From Actinokineospora sp. NBRC 105648 (GTDB lineage: Bacteria > Actinomycetota > Actinomycetes > Mycobacteriales > Pseudonocardiaceae): DNA of 64,000 bases. The notes under the pieces were generated by a model, which was given only the letters and a program-made list of their open reading frames with translations, ran no database searches and had not been told where the DNA came from. Below, piece by piece: positions 52,683-62,117 of the stretch. Positions within the stretch are counted from its first letter, which is position 1, and each line of letters starts with the position of its first letter. The stretch spans positions 301,740-365,739 of the forward strand of contig NZ_BSTR01000001.1 in NCBI RefSeq assembly GCF_030269645.1. Direction: 5' to 3'. A program made the position numbers and the translations under genes.

Positions 52683-54641
52683 TCACCCGCGCCAGGTGAG
52701 TTGCAGGTGGCGCTGGATCTCCCGGTGCGGGAAGCGCACCGCGCTGCCCGCCGGGCGCAGCAGCCGGTTCTCGACGGCCCACCGCAGGAACTCGACGTAG
52801 TGCCGGGGCCCACGCCCCTGCCGGGCCATCTTCCGGAACAGCAGGTGGTACTGCAGGACGGGCATCCCGCCGAAGACGAGCCAGCTGCTGCCGATGTTCA
52901 GGACGGCCAGCGGCAGGCAGAACACCACGGCGTACTCCAGCCCGGCCACCGGCGCGGTGAGGGCGAACCGGACCGCCGTGACCGGCACGCCGATCAGCAG
53001 CGCGGCCCGCCAGGCGTTCACCAGCGAGCGCCGCAGGCGGACCCCGGGCGCGGTCCTGGCCCGGTTGGACTCGGCCACCGACCGCACCGTCAAGGCGAGC
53101 ACCACCGGGGTGGCGTAGACGAGGACGGCCCCGGTGGTCGCGACCACCGGCACGGACACCGGCGACGTGCCCTGCGCGGCCGCCAGCAGCACGGAGCCCG
53201 TGTAGACCAGGAGCCCGGTGATCCCCAACGCGACCGGCCAGCGGCCCCGCACCCGCCACGTCAGCCGGATCGGCTCGCCCGGGACCAGGTGGTTCACCCG
53301 GAGGTTGTGGTAGGTCGCGAACAAGACCACGAACGAGTGCAGGACCAGTTGCGGCAGGCTGCGCAAGGCGGCGGCGTTGGCGGTCACGACCACGCCCCCG
53401 ACCAGGACGCCGAGCGCCGCGCCGGTCAGCGCCCGGCTGGCGCGGTTGACCAGGTTCGCGTTGTCCCGGGGCGCCAGCACAGCGGGCAGCCACGAGGCGG
53501 GAACGCGGTCGACGTGGAACTCCCGCGCGCTGTGCGCCGACATCCACGCCGCCAGCCACGCCAGCCACCGGCGCGCGTCGTCGTCGCCCGTCGCCCCCGG
53601 TGGGCGGCCACCTCGGGCGATCAGGGCGTCGACGTAGAGGTTCAGGACCTGCCTGCGCCGATCCTTGTGCCTGGCCAGCCGCAGGGGCTTCGTGGGCGCG
53701 ATCGCGGCCAGGGTCGCGATCGCGCCCAACATCAGCGGCTCGCGCACCATCGACCACCACTGCGAGTCCTTCTCCGACACCGCGACGACAGAGTCGGCCG
53801 CGGGGTTGCCCAGCGCTCTCAGATAGGCCACGGCCTCGTCGCGACTCGGCGTGCGCACCTGCACCGCGAGCCCGATCGCCGCGGGCGCGTCGAGGCCCTC
53901 GAAGTCCTCCTCGCGGCACGCCACGACCACCGGACACGCGCCCGCGCCCAGGAACTTGTCCAGTGCCTTGAGGAAATCGGCCTTGCGGGCGCCCGCGTCC
54001 TCCAGCGCGTCGACCAGGAGCACGACGGCGCGCGCCGCCACCCACTTGCGCGCGACCGCCGGGGACAAGCCGGGGTAGGAGTCGGCCACCGCCCCCGGCA
54101 GCCAGTTCTCAAGCCTGCCCCCCGTCCACGTGCCCGGGGTGACCACGACGGGGACCACCGGCCCGTCCCGGTCCTGCTCGGCCTCGCACAAGCGCACGCA
54201 CAGCTCGGTGAGCAGAGTGCTCTTGCCCCCGCCGCCCGCGCCGAGGAGCAGCATGGCCCGGCCCGCGCCGTCGAAGGCCGCGCCGACGTCGGCGAACTCC
54301 CGCGCGGCGAACCCGGTCTTGCCGAAACTGGCCACGTCCGGCCTGCCGAGCAGCACCAGTGGCAGTCGCGGCGCGACCGCGAACACCTGGTCGAGCTCGG
54401 CCCGGTTGACGGTCAAGATCCGCCGGACCCAGAAGGTGCGGGCCGCTCGGTCGCGATCCGCCGGGCTCGACAGCCCGGCCCACCACGCGGCCACCATCGC
54501 GGCCATCGCGCTGGGGATCGCCGCGATGCCGATCGCGTCGCCGCTGGACTTGTCCAGCGCGGCCTCGCAGAACCACCACGCCGCGGCGAACACGGCTGTG
54601 CCGAGGAGGACGGCGAGCGCCCACCGCTGCCACCGTGCCAC
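52683..54641 (-). CDS. Membrane-anchored NACHT NTPase
   Basis: The 652-residue protein starts at ATG 54639-54641. Two membrane helices occupy about 7-60. A P-loop STAND ATPase follows with Walker A GAGGGGKST (134-142), Walker B VVLLVDALEDAG (206-217) and VVACREEDFEGL as sensor-1 region. The C-terminal half (about 420-600) has several transmembrane helices and then a short soluble tail. It has no WD40, TPR or other recognition repeats and no effector domain that I recognise. NACHT proteins are signalling switches, and many bacterial ones act in antiphage immunity. The membrane part may itself be the effector. Confidence 0.85.
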   Translation of the reverse strand: MARWQRWALAVLLGTAVFAAAWWFCEAALDKSSGDAIGIAAIPSAMAAMVAAWWAGLSSPADRDRAARTFWVRRILTVNRAELDQVFAVAPRLPLVLLGRPDVASFGKTGFAAREFADVGAAFDGAGRAMLLLGAGGGGKSTLLTELCVRLCEAEQDRDGPVVPVVVTPGTWTGGRLENWLPGAVADSYPGLSPAVARKWVAARAVVLLVDALEDAGARKADFLKALDKFLGAGACPVVVACREEDFEGLDAPAAIGLAVQVRTPSRDEAVAYLRALGNPAADSVVAVSEKDSQWWSMVREPLMLGAIATLAAIAPTKPLRLARHKDRRRQVLNLYVDALIARGGRPPGATGDDDARRWLAWLAAWMSAHSAREFHVDRVPASWLPAVLAPRDNANLVNRASRALTGAALGVLVGGVVVTANAAALRSLPQLVLHSFVVLFATYHNLRVNHLVPGEPIRLTWRVRGRWPVALGITGLLVYTGSVLLAAAQGTSPVSVPVVATTGAVLVYATPVVLALTVRSVAESNRARTAPGVRLRRSLVNAWRAALLIGVPVTAVRFALTAPVAGLEYAVVFCLPLAVLNIGSSWLVFGGMPVLQYHLLFRKMARQGRGPRHYVEFLRWAVENRLLRPAGSAVRFPHREIQRHLQLTWRG

Positions 54642-54775
54642 CGCACCTCCCGCAGAGCTCGAGCGCAGAGTCTACGGAGCAGGCCCAAGCCGTGTCTCGG
54701 AAACTCAGTGGCTCGCTGCCTGGTGTTGTGGCGACGCCGGGGCTGGTTGGGTTGGTGGGACTCGTGGAACGCGGT

Positions 54776-55792
54776 CTAGTGCGGGTTCGCGTCCGGGCCC
54801 TCGGTGCTGATCAGCGCCACGGTGGCCGTCGCGCCGATCCCCAGCAGTCCGGCCAACTCGGTGGCCAGCGCGGCCCGCGCGCCCGCCAACGCCGCTGCCC
54901 CGCAGGGCCCGGCGGCGATCCCCGCGTCGGCCAGTTCGACCGCTGCCGCGCGGCTGTCCGCGTCGGTGATCGCGATCGCGGCGTCGAGCCCGTGCCGCAG
55001 GTGCTCCCAGGCCGCGGGTGAGGGGGTGCCGCAGTTCAGGCCCGCCATGATCGTGTCCGAAGTGGACACAGTGGTCAGCGCCCCGGCGCGCAGGCTGGCC
55101 AGCACGCACGCCGCCGCGACCGGCTCGACGGTCAGCACCGCGGTGGCCGATCCGGTGGACCGGTAGTGGGTCACCGCGGCCTGCGCCAGCGAGCCGACCC
55201 CGGCGGGCACCACCACCAGGTCGGGCGCGACGGCCAGCTGGGCGTCGAGCTCGCGGAACAGCGTGGCGTAGCCGTCGACTATCCACTGTGGAACGTCGGT
55301 GTACCCGGGCAGTGCGGTGTCCTGCACCAAGGCGTGCCCCGCGGCGCCCGCCGCCTCGGCCGCCTTGTGCACGGCCTCGTCGTACGACCCGGCGACGCGC
55401 ACCACCTGCGCGCCTTCGCTCGCGATCGCTTCGATGGCGGTCGGGTGGACGCCGTTCGGCACGAAAACCTTGCAGCCACGCTTGTGTTCTGCCGCGGCGC
55501 GGGCCACCGCTCGACCGTGGTTTCCGTCGGTGGCGGCGACTAGCACCTGGGTGTCTGCGCGCTGGTTGAGCAGCTTGTGCACGGCCCAGGAGGCGCCGAG
55601 GATCTTGAACGCGGGCAGGCCGAGGCGTTCGGACTCGTCCTTGCACACGAGTCTTGTGCCGTTGCCTGCGTTGCCTGCGTTGATCAAGGGGGTTGGGTGG
55701 TAGTTGGGTAGGTGCTGGTGGAAGGTGGTGGCGGCCGGGTCTGCGGGTGCGCACCGCCAGGTGCGGGCGTGTGGTTGGTGCAGCCATCGCAT
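54776..55792 (-). CDS. PLP-dependent diaminopropionate ammonia-lyase-like enzyme
   Basis: The 338-residue fold-type II PLP enzyme has Lys in LPAFKILGASWA (about 60-71) to bind the cofactor. ATDGNHGRAVA (about 87-97) holds the phosphate-contacting region, and VVPAGVGSLAQAA is the glycine loop. GPCGAAALAG ends the active-site set. The family covers diaminopropionate ammonia-lyase, threonine dehydratase and threonine synthase. The DESERLGLPAFK signature leans to the first. It probably degrades a 2,3-diamino or hydroxy amino acid. Start ATG 55790-55792. Confidence 0.85.
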   Translation of the reverse strand: MRWLHQPHARTWRCAPADPAATTFHQHLPNYHPTPLINAGNAGNGTRLVCKDESERLGLPAFKILGASWAVHKLLNQRADTQVLVAATDGNHGRAVARAAAEHKRGCKVFVPNGVHPTAIEAIASEGAQVVRVAGSYDEAVHKAAEAAGAAGHALVQDTALPGYTDVPQWIVDGYATLFRELDAQLAVAPDLVVVPAGVGSLAQAAVTHYRSTGSATAVLTVEPVAAACVLASLRAGALTTVSTSDTIMAGLNCGTPSPAAWEHLRHGLDAAIAITDADSRAAAVELADAGIAAGPCGAAALAGARAALATELAGLLGIGATATVALISTEGPDANPH

Positions 55793-55819
55793 GGGGGCAG
55801 CTTAGTGATGCATGAGGGC

Positions 55820-56067
55820 TGCGAGCGTGGGCTTGATCTGGTGGCTCGTTGTGGTGTTGCCGTCTTCGTTGCCCGGGGCTCGGTCCGATGGGTTTGCGGC
55901 CCTGGGTTGCCCGGGTTACAAGCGTGGGCTCGATCTAGTGAACTCGCTTCGTGTGGGGCCCCTAGAGCACCGCGGTGGTGAAAAAGCGTGGGGTGAAGGG
56001 CATCCCCACCACCTGGTCAAGTTTAGCGGTGCTCTCCCCCCACACGAAGCGAGTCCACTAGATCGAG
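55820..56067. repeat. Palindromic element, copy C and a degenerate arm
   Basis: The core 55928-56067 (140 bp) is a nested palindrome in opposite orientation to copies A and B. Outer arms of 31 bp (55928-55958, 56037-56067) have one mismatch. Inner arms of 10 bp lie at 55964-55973 and 56026-56035, with TAGGGGCCCC (reverse strand) at the same place as in A and B. A degenerate left-arm copy, GCGTGGGCTTGATCTGGTGG, lies at about 55824-55843. The rest of the 553-bp gap is GCGGTCTGGTGGGG-like low-complexity sequence with no gene. Confidence 0.85.
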
Positions 56068-56345
56068 CATCCGTAGCGGGGCAGGCGGTACCAGCGGGGT
56101 CGGGCTTCGGCTGCGGTACCACCGGGTCGGCCTGCCGCTGCGGTCTGGTGGGGGTGGGAGCTGCGCTGTGGTCTGGTGATGGGGCGGCCTCTCCGCTGCG
56201 GTCTGGTGGGGGGCGGCCGCTTCGCTTCGCTCCGCTGCGGTTGGTGGGCGGGGGCTGGGTCGTTGGCTTGCTGGGTGCTTGTCCGTGCCGGCGTCGGTGC
56301 CGGTGCTCGCTCCAGCGTTTGCTCGCCCGGGGGCTCGGGTGGTGG

Positions 56346-57227
56346 TCAGGACCGGGTCATGGACTCGTGGTGGCCCTTGAGGAGGATCTTGCCCAGGGGG
56401 GTGAGGGAGTGGATGGCGGTGTTCAGGTGTCGTCGGGTGGTGATCAGGCCCGCCTTGCGCAGGACCGAGGTGTGTTGGCTGACCGCGGCCGAGGAAATGC
56501 CGAGGCGTCTGCCCAGTTCGCCGGTGTTGGGGGTGTCGGTCAGTGCGTTGAGGACCGCTGCGCGGGTGCGGCCGACCAGGGCGTCCAGGGCGCGTTCGTT
56601 GTGGTTGGCGACGTTCCAGATGGCTGCGGCGGAGTCTGGGTCGAGTCGTGCGGGGTAGGCGAGCACGATTTCGCCGGTTGCGCGGCTGGGCAGGACTGTC
56701 ACCCGGTCCACCAGGAACAGGGAGGGCACCAGCACCAGGCCGCGGCCTGCGAGTTGGATGTCCTGGGGGGTGGGGAACGGGGTGGACAGCACCGGTGACT
56801 CCCAGCTGACCTGTGGGTGCAGGGTGGACAACAGCCGCTCTACGCCGCCGGTGGCGATGTGGCCCGCTCGGGTGTCCCGATCGCCGTCGAGGTGGTCGCG
56901 GATGCGGGGCCAGTACGGGGTGATCGCGGCCTGGGTGAACTCGTGGTAGGCGGTGGCCACCTCCGGTGGCAGGGTGGCCTCCGGTCGCTCGTCGCCCTCC
57001 AGCGCGAACAGCTGCGACTGGGTCGCCACCGCCTGGTTGAGCGCCTTGAGCCTGCGCACCTGGTCGCCCAGTCGGGCGCGCACCGGGGCTCGCCAGCCGG
57101 TGAACAGTTCGCCGCCGCGGCCGCGGACCAGCAGGTCCAGGGCGAACACGGTCTCCAGGGCGGGCAGTCGGGCGGATTTGATCTTGATCCGGGTCAAGTC
57201 GGCGAGTGAGAAATGAAATCGACGCAC
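56346..57227 (-). CDS. ArsR/winged-helix regulator (DUF5937-like)
   Basis: The 293-residue protein starts at GTG 57225-57227 behind GGGGGG. Upstream in-frame starts are less likely because family members begin with RFHFS. The N-terminal about 200 residues are a helical domain of unknown role (RFHFSLADLTRIKIKSARLP). The C-terminal winged helix (about 215-285) has ELGRRLGISSAAVSQHTSVL. A regulator is certain, its target is not. It stands alone, with the palindromic element downstream and an AT-richer gap upstream. Confidence 0.85.
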   Translation of the reverse strand: MRRFHFSLADLTRIKIKSARLPALETVFALDLLVRGRGGELFTGWRAPVRARLGDQVRRLKALNQAVATQSQLFALEGDERPEATLPPEVATAYHEFTQAAITPYWPRIRDHLDGDRDTRAGHIATGGVERLLSTLHPQVSWESPVLSTPFPTPQDIQLAGRGLVLVPSLFLVDRVTVLPSRATGEIVLAYPARLDPDSAAAIWNVANHNERALDALVGRTRAAVLNALTDTPNTGELGRRLGISSAAVSQHTSVLRKAGLITTRRHLNTAIHSLTPLGKILLKGHHESMTRS

Positions 57228-57627
57228 CAATCCCCCCAGGATTATGGTCGCATAATTGCATTCGGCTCGGTCGAATCCCCAGTGTTCGACGCCACCCCCG
57301 TAGCGCGTACCGCCGAGTATAGACGCCGACGTCACACCCGCGCTCGCCGAAGGCGACTGTGACTGAGGTTACAGCACCCGCGGAATGGGCTCACCGGCGC
57401 ATTGCGGCCATCTGTGGACCGGCCCTGAGCTGTGAAGTTAAGCCAGGGGTGAATTTGCCAACCCCGGCCTGGTGCCCTGCGGTAAAGTATTCAATAGGTT
57501 TGCGTGAAGGCATTTAGAATCGCCGACACCGGTCCACTCCCGGTCGGGGTAATGATTTCCGCTCATTTCGGCGGGGGTGGCGCGACCGGTCCGTCGAACA
57601 GGTGGGAGCCCGGACCTGCGGCGGTGG
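57228..57627. other. 400-bp noncoding gap
   Basis: This gap lies upstream of the ArsR-type gene and downstream of the AAA-HerA gene. It is AT-richer than its surroundings at 57230-57330 and 57420-57560 and contains short inverted repeats such as ACCGG-N8-CCGGT (57528-57545). The only promoter needed is for the ArsR gene. I see no RNA gene or coding frame with a plausible start. Confidence 0.6.
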
Positions 57628-60600
57628 TCAGTCGGGGGCGGGCACCTGGGCCCTGATCAGGACCTCCTCGGGGGTCAGCGCGCTCGACGGGTGGTGGCTC
57701 AGGCACATCGGCGAGCGCACCTTCTCGAACGCCAGGCCCTCGGCCACCGCGTAGAACTCGCCCGCGCGCAGGCGGGAGATGTCCAGCACGGCACTCGCCT
57801 TGGCCGCCGCCATCTCCTTGGCCGCGGCGACCTGCGCCGGGCTGTTGATGAAGCCGAAGTACTGGGTCGCGGCGTTGCCGACGATCCGGTTGTGGATGCC
57901 CTTGGGCGCCTGGGTCGCGAACACCAGGCCCAGCCCGTACTTGCGGGCCTGGGCCACCAGCGCCAGCGTGCTCGCCGTGCACGCGGTCATCCGGTCCGAC
58001 GGCGCCAGCGTCTGCGCCTCGTCCATCACGAACAGCCCGCCCAGCGGCCGGTCGCCCGCCGGGTGGTGCTTGATCCAGGCGAACAGGGCCATCTGCAGCT
58101 GGCTGACGAACCCGCGCCGCTGGTCGTCGGACTGCAGGCCGATCATGCTGATCACCGACACCCGGGCCCGCTTGCCCGGCGGCGGGGTGAACAGCACCCC
58201 GGGGTCGAGCGGCTCGCCCGCGCCGCCGAAGAGCGGGTCGTTGATCATCGTGGCCATCAGGGTCTGCGCCATCTCCACGGCCATCGAGCGGGCGTTGGCC
58301 AGCGAGGTGACCTCGGGGGGCAGTTGGGCCAGGTAGTCCAGGAAGTCGCGCAGCCCGGCCAGTCCGGCCCGGGCGAACGACGAGAGCGCCTCGCGCAGCA
58401 CGGCGCGGCTGCGCTCGGCCTTCGCGGTGGTCCCGTCGGCGCGGGCCCGCGGGGCGAGCGCGGCTACGGCGATGTCGAGCGCGAGGCCGAACTCGTCCGG
58501 GTCGTGGGCCACCCCGGCCAGGTCCGGCAGCGGCTGGAAGCTGATCGGCCTGCCCGACTCGCGGCGCGGCGTCCACACCACGACGTCGGTGTGCTCGAGG
58601 TAGTCGGCGGCCTTCGTCGCGTCGTCCGGGCCCCAGGTCCCCGGCGGGCTCGGCCACGGGTCGCCGAGTCGGGCCAGGTCGTTGTTGGGGTCGAGCACGA
58701 TCGCCGAGACGCCGCGCAGCGCGCACTCCTCGACGAGCCTGCGGATCAGCACGGTCTTGCCGGACCCGGACCCGGCGAAGATCACCGTGTGCTTGCGCAG
58801 CGATTCCAGCGTCACGCGCTGGGGTTCGCCGGTCCGGATGCTCGTCCCGAGCGAGATCAGGTCCGCGGTGGCGGCGCCGTCGAGCCGCGTGTCCGGGTCG
58901 TCGGCGGGCCACTCGGCGGGGGCGGTGGTCTCGCGCACGTCCTCCGGCGCGATCCAGACCCGGGCCGGGGCCGGTTCGGTGCCCCGCGGCGACGGTGCGG
59001 GTTCGGCGGGCGTCGCGTCGGGCTCCGTCCATACCGGCGTGGGCGGTGGTGGGGCGAGGTCCGACGGCCCGGCCTCCGGTGCGCCGAAGACCACGCGGAA
59101 CAGCGCCGTGCTGCCCGCAGGCCGGCGCGCCCGCAGCCAGTTCGACACCTCCGGCCGCGGCCGGGCGCACAGGACCTCCAGCGCCGCGAACACCTTCAGG
59201 TCGGCGAGGTCGACCTCCTCGATGACCGTGCCGCCCAGGGCGCGGAACTCGTCCAGCATCTCCTGGGTCCGCTTGGTCCCGGTGGACCAGCCCCCGGTGC
59301 GCAGCAGGTACGCCTTGCGCTTGGGCACGTCGCGGTCCAGGCCCGCGGTGACCTGCACCCGGCCGATCCGGTTCTGCACCGTGCGCGGGTGCGGTGCGGC
59401 GATGGCCCGGAAGGACCAGTGCACCTCGTCCTCGGTCTCCTCGTCCAGGGTCCGGCACAGCCGGGCGTGCAGCGGGGGATTGGCGCCGCGCTGCGGTTCC
59501 ACCCGGTAGCGCAGCCGGTCCGGTCCCTGTTCCTGGACGTAGGCGTTGAGGCCCGCGGCGAGCAGCGCGGGCATGCTCATGTCCTCGGTGTCCTTGTCCA
59601 CCGCGGCCCGGGGGTCGGCCCGGCGGACCAGTTCGGCGAACTCGGCGTCCACTGTGGACAGCTCGGGGACACCGGTCGGCATGGGGTCGGGCACCTGCCG
59701 CGGCAGGGCCCGGGCGTCGAGCCGGTGCAGCTCGGTGACCACTCCACTGTCCAAACACGACCTGATGTGCTCGTCGATCACCTTGAACAGCGTGCGCGGG
59801 GTGAACGCCACGGCACCCTCGAAGGCGTCCGGGCGCACCGGCCAGGTCGGGTACGCCGGGGTGAAGCCGCACTCGACGAACCGCGGCTCGAACCGGGTGG
59901 CCACCAGCGCCCTGGCCACCTCGGCCGAGGGCACCGCCCGCAGCTGCGCGGCGGAGCGGAACCGGTCGGCGGCCGAGCCGATCGCGGTGGTGCGGATGCC
60001 CTCCCACACCGGCGGCTGGCAGGCCACCACGGTGACCGTGCGGTGGGTCGACTCGCGCAGGTCCATCAGCCCGGAACCGATCTGCTCCAGCAGCTGCTCG
60101 CGCGGCAGGCCGACGCCCATCGCGTGCTGCCGGTCGGTCGAGCGGCCGGACTGCGACACCAGCGTGTCGATCTGGTCGACGGCCAGCACGCTCGGCCCGG
60201 TCAGCGCCAGGATCCGGGAGATCTCCCGGACGACCTGCTGGGCGGGCTTGGCGTCGGGGTGGATGCCCCACTCGGACCGCTCACCCGCGACCGCCTCGCT
60301 CGCCGAGGTCAGGTAGGACTCGCCGATCTCCTGCACGGTCGGGTCGTGCGCGGCGAGCAGGACCAGCGCCCGCGCGGTGTGCCTGCACTCCTGCCCGTGC
60401 GTCGGATCCGCGTCGCGCAGCCCCACGACGACCCGGTCGAGGGTCGCCCTGGTGATCTCGGCGTCGCCGACGACCTGGGCGCGGGCCGCCGCCGGCAGGG
60501 AGAGCCGGTCGGCGAGCCGGTGCAGCACCACGGTGAGCTGGCGCTGCTTGTCCGGGCCGAGGTTGTGCAGCCCGGTGCGGATCGCGTGGACGATGTTCTG

Positions 60601-60900
60601 CCAGAACGACTTCTCGTGCAACAGGCTCAGCAGGAAGAAGTACCCGCCCTGGCGGTGCACCTCGGCCCGCACGGCACCGAGCATGTGCGTCTTGCCCGCG
60701 CCCTGCTGCCCGGTGATCACGACCCCGAGCGGGCTCGGTCCGCGGCTGCGCTCGGCGTCGGCGAACGCGGCCATGACCGACCGCAGGACCGGCGCGTTGA
60801 GCTCCGCGACGTGCGCGGCCGCGGGGGTCCACACGTCCTCGGGCGTCGGCGCCCAGTCGAACCGGAGCGCGGCGAGCGCGCGGAGCTCGGTGTCGTCCAC
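57628..60900 (-). CDS. Double ATPase: AAA/STAND module fused to HerA-like motor
   Basis: The 1090-residue protein starts at ATG 60898-60900. The N-terminal ATPase (about 1-340) has Walker A TGQQGAGKTH (63-72) and Walker B VLAVDQIDTL near 255. A middle region (about 340-600) and a Pro-rich linker (about 600-660) follow. The C-terminal module (about 670-1090) is a HerA/FtsK-like hexameric translocase with Walker A FAGSGSGKTVLIRR (Lys715) and Walker B GLFVMDEAQTLAP near 960. HerA motors pump DNA and usually work with a nuclease, which is absent here. It is 8 bp downstream of the winged-helix partner gene. A DNA-processing or defence role is plausible; nothing in the sequence proves it. Confidence 0.85.
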   Translation of the reverse strand: MDDTELRALAALRFDWAPTPEDVWTPAAAHVAELNAPVLRSVMAAFADAERSRGPSPLGVVITGQQGAGKTHMLGAVRAEVHRQGGYFFLLSLLHEKSFWQNIVHAIRTGLHNLGPDKQRQLTVVLHRLADRLSLPAAARAQVVGDAEITRATLDRVVVGLRDADPTHGQECRHTARALVLLAAHDPTVQEIGESYLTSASEAVAGERSEWGIHPDAKPAQQVVREISRILALTGPSVLAVDQIDTLVSQSGRSTDRQHAMGVGLPREQLLEQIGSGLMDLRESTHRTVTVVACQPPVWEGIRTTAIGSAADRFRSAAQLRAVPSAEVARALVATRFEPRFVECGFTPAYPTWPVRPDAFEGAVAFTPRTLFKVIDEHIRSCLDSGVVTELHRLDARALPRQVPDPMPTGVPELSTVDAEFAELVRRADPRAAVDKDTEDMSMPALLAAGLNAYVQEQGPDRLRYRVEPQRGANPPLHARLCRTLDEETEDEVHWSFRAIAAPHPRTVQNRIGRVQVTAGLDRDVPKRKAYLLRTGGWSTGTKRTQEMLDEFRALGGTVIEEVDLADLKVFAALEVLCARPRPEVSNWLRARRPAGSTALFRVVFGAPEAGPSDLAPPPPTPVWTEPDATPAEPAPSPRGTEPAPARVWIAPEDVRETTAPAEWPADDPDTRLDGAATADLISLGTSIRTGEPQRVTLESLRKHTVIFAGSGSGKTVLIRRLVEECALRGVSAIVLDPNNDLARLGDPWPSPPGTWGPDDATKAADYLEHTDVVVWTPRRESGRPISFQPLPDLAGVAHDPDEFGLALDIAVAALAPRARADGTTAKAERSRAVLREALSSFARAGLAGLRDFLDYLAQLPPEVTSLANARSMAVEMAQTLMATMINDPLFGGAGEPLDPGVLFTPPPGKRARVSVISMIGLQSDDQRRGFVSQLQMALFAWIKHHPAGDRPLGGLFVMDEAQTLAPSDRMTACTASTLALVAQARKYGLGLVFATQAPKGIHNRIVGNAATQYFGFINSPAQVAAAKEMAAAKASAVLDISRLRAGEFYAVAEGLAFEKVRSPMCLSHHPSSALTPEEVLIRAQVPAPD

Positions 60901-60908
60901 GGCCGACC

Positions 60909-61598
60909 TCAGCGTTCGATCGACAGCAGGTGCTTGTCCTCGCCGCCGAGGAACAGCGCCGCCGCCCGGTCCTCGCTGGTCAGCGTCTTCTGGTTGATCT
61001 CCGGGATCAGGAAGGTCTCGGGCCGGGCGGCCAGCCGGGTCAGCGCCGCGTCGACCTCGGCGCGCGGGAACCCGGCCAGCGCGCCGCGCAGCCGGGTGAG
61101 GCTGACGTAGGCGCCGGGCTCACCCGCGAGGTCGGTGTAGGCGGCCAGGACCCGGGCGTCCACCCCGGCGCGTTCGGCCGCGCCGGGGTCCTCGACCGGT
61201 TCGACGTGCTCGGTCCGCTCGGGCTGCTCAGTCTGGTCGGTGGGCAGCTGGAACACATCGGCCATCGCCAGGTCGAACCTGTCCATTGTGGACTTGAGCG
61301 CCTGGTTCACCGCGTAGAGCAGGCGGTATGCCTTGTGCGCGCCGGGTGGGACGTCCTCGGCGAGGGCCGCGCGGGCGCCCTTCCAGCCGGTCTCGGTCAG
61401 CTCGTGGACGATCGCGTTGCGCCGCCCCGGGTCCTTGCGCGCGGTGATCATGCCCGCCCCGACCAGCCGCTCGCGGACCGGTTTGTCGATGGGGAAGCCG
61501 AACCGCTCCCTGATCTCGGGGTTGGCGGCTTCGTCCACGATCAACATCAGCGCCAGCAGGGCCGACTTGTCCGCGATCCCGAGCGAGGCGTTCGCCAT
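60909..61598 (-). CDS. Winged-helix partner of the double ATPase
   Basis: The 229-residue protein starts at ATG 61596-61598. Residues about 5-80 form a winged helix (VRERLVGAGMITARKDPGRR near 40-60). A central helical part with an acidic, Glu/Pro-rich linker follows (about 100-145). A second winged-helix-like unit (about 150-215) has LRGALAGFPRAEVDAALTRL. It resembles DNA-binding adaptors rather than classical repressors. The 8-bp gap to the ATPase gene suggests a fixed two-protein complex that loads the motor on DNA. Confidence 0.8.
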   Translation of the reverse strand: MANASLGIADKSALLALMLIVDEAANPEIRERFGFPIDKPVRERLVGAGMITARKDPGRRNAIVHELTETGWKGARAALAEDVPPGAHKAYRLLYAVNQALKSTMDRFDLAMADVFQLPTDQTEQPERTEHVEPVEDPGAAERAGVDARVLAAYTDLAGEPGAYVSLTRLRGALAGFPRAEVDAALTRLAARPETFLIPEINQKTLTSEDRAAALFLGGEDKHLLSIER

Positions 61599-61790
61599 CT
61601 GTTGGTTCTCTCCCGTGCGGTCGGCCGGTGTGGATCGCGCCCCACCCTAGCCGTCCTTTTCCGCCGGGGGACGGAAATCCCCCTTGTGGAGCAACCGTTA
61701 CTGGCCAAAAACATGCCATGTGGTCTCGGGTTGGTCACGCCGCACCGATATCGCACGATCTTGTTCGCCGACGGCGGATCGTGGTAACGC

Positions 61791-62075
61791 TCACCAGAGC
61801 GGCCGCAGCGGCGGGACGGAGTCGCCCGCCGTGCCGCGGCTGAGCCTCGCCAACTCCCGGCGCAGCCCGGTCAGCCGCGGGGCGCCGGTTGCGGCCGCCG
61901 ACTCCTCATCCAACTCCGCCCCGGCGACCGCGAGGTGCGTGCGCGCGCTCGGGCGATCGACGGCGATGCGCACGCCCTGGCCGCGATGCCCGCGGGCGGC
62001 GCCGCACAGCTGCCGGGTGGCGACGAGAAGATCCCGCTGCCCTAGGCGAGCTGACCACTCGCGGGTTCCGGTCAC
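61791..62075 (-). CDS. Possible 94-residue protein
   Basis: A GTG at 62073-62075 opens a 94-codon frame with HLAVAGAELDEESAAA and many Arg and Gly residues. There is no convincing ribosome site, and the composition could come from any GC-rich frame. It lies in the 519-bp gap between the winged-helix gene and the GlxA-type gene. The rest of the gap (61599-61790) shows nothing recognisable. Treat as tentative. Confidence 0.3.
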   Translation of the reverse strand: MTGTREWSARLGQRDLLVATRQLCGAARGHRGQGVRIAVDRPSARTHLAVAGAELDEESAAATGAPRLTGLRRELARLSRGTAGDSVPPLRPLW

Positions 62076-62117
62076 CCGGGCGGATTCACCGGTGCCGCAA
62101 CAGTTTTGGTCGCCCGG

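Noticed and set aside
50016-54779. Very long plus-strand open frame of 1587 codons
   Set aside because: Antisense to the regulator, sensor and NACHT genes. Arg/Gln/His/Pro-rich shadow frames are common at this GC content.
57577-61110. 1177-codon plus-strand open frame
   Set aside because: Antisense to the AAA-HerA and winged-helix genes, which carry all the recognisable motifs.
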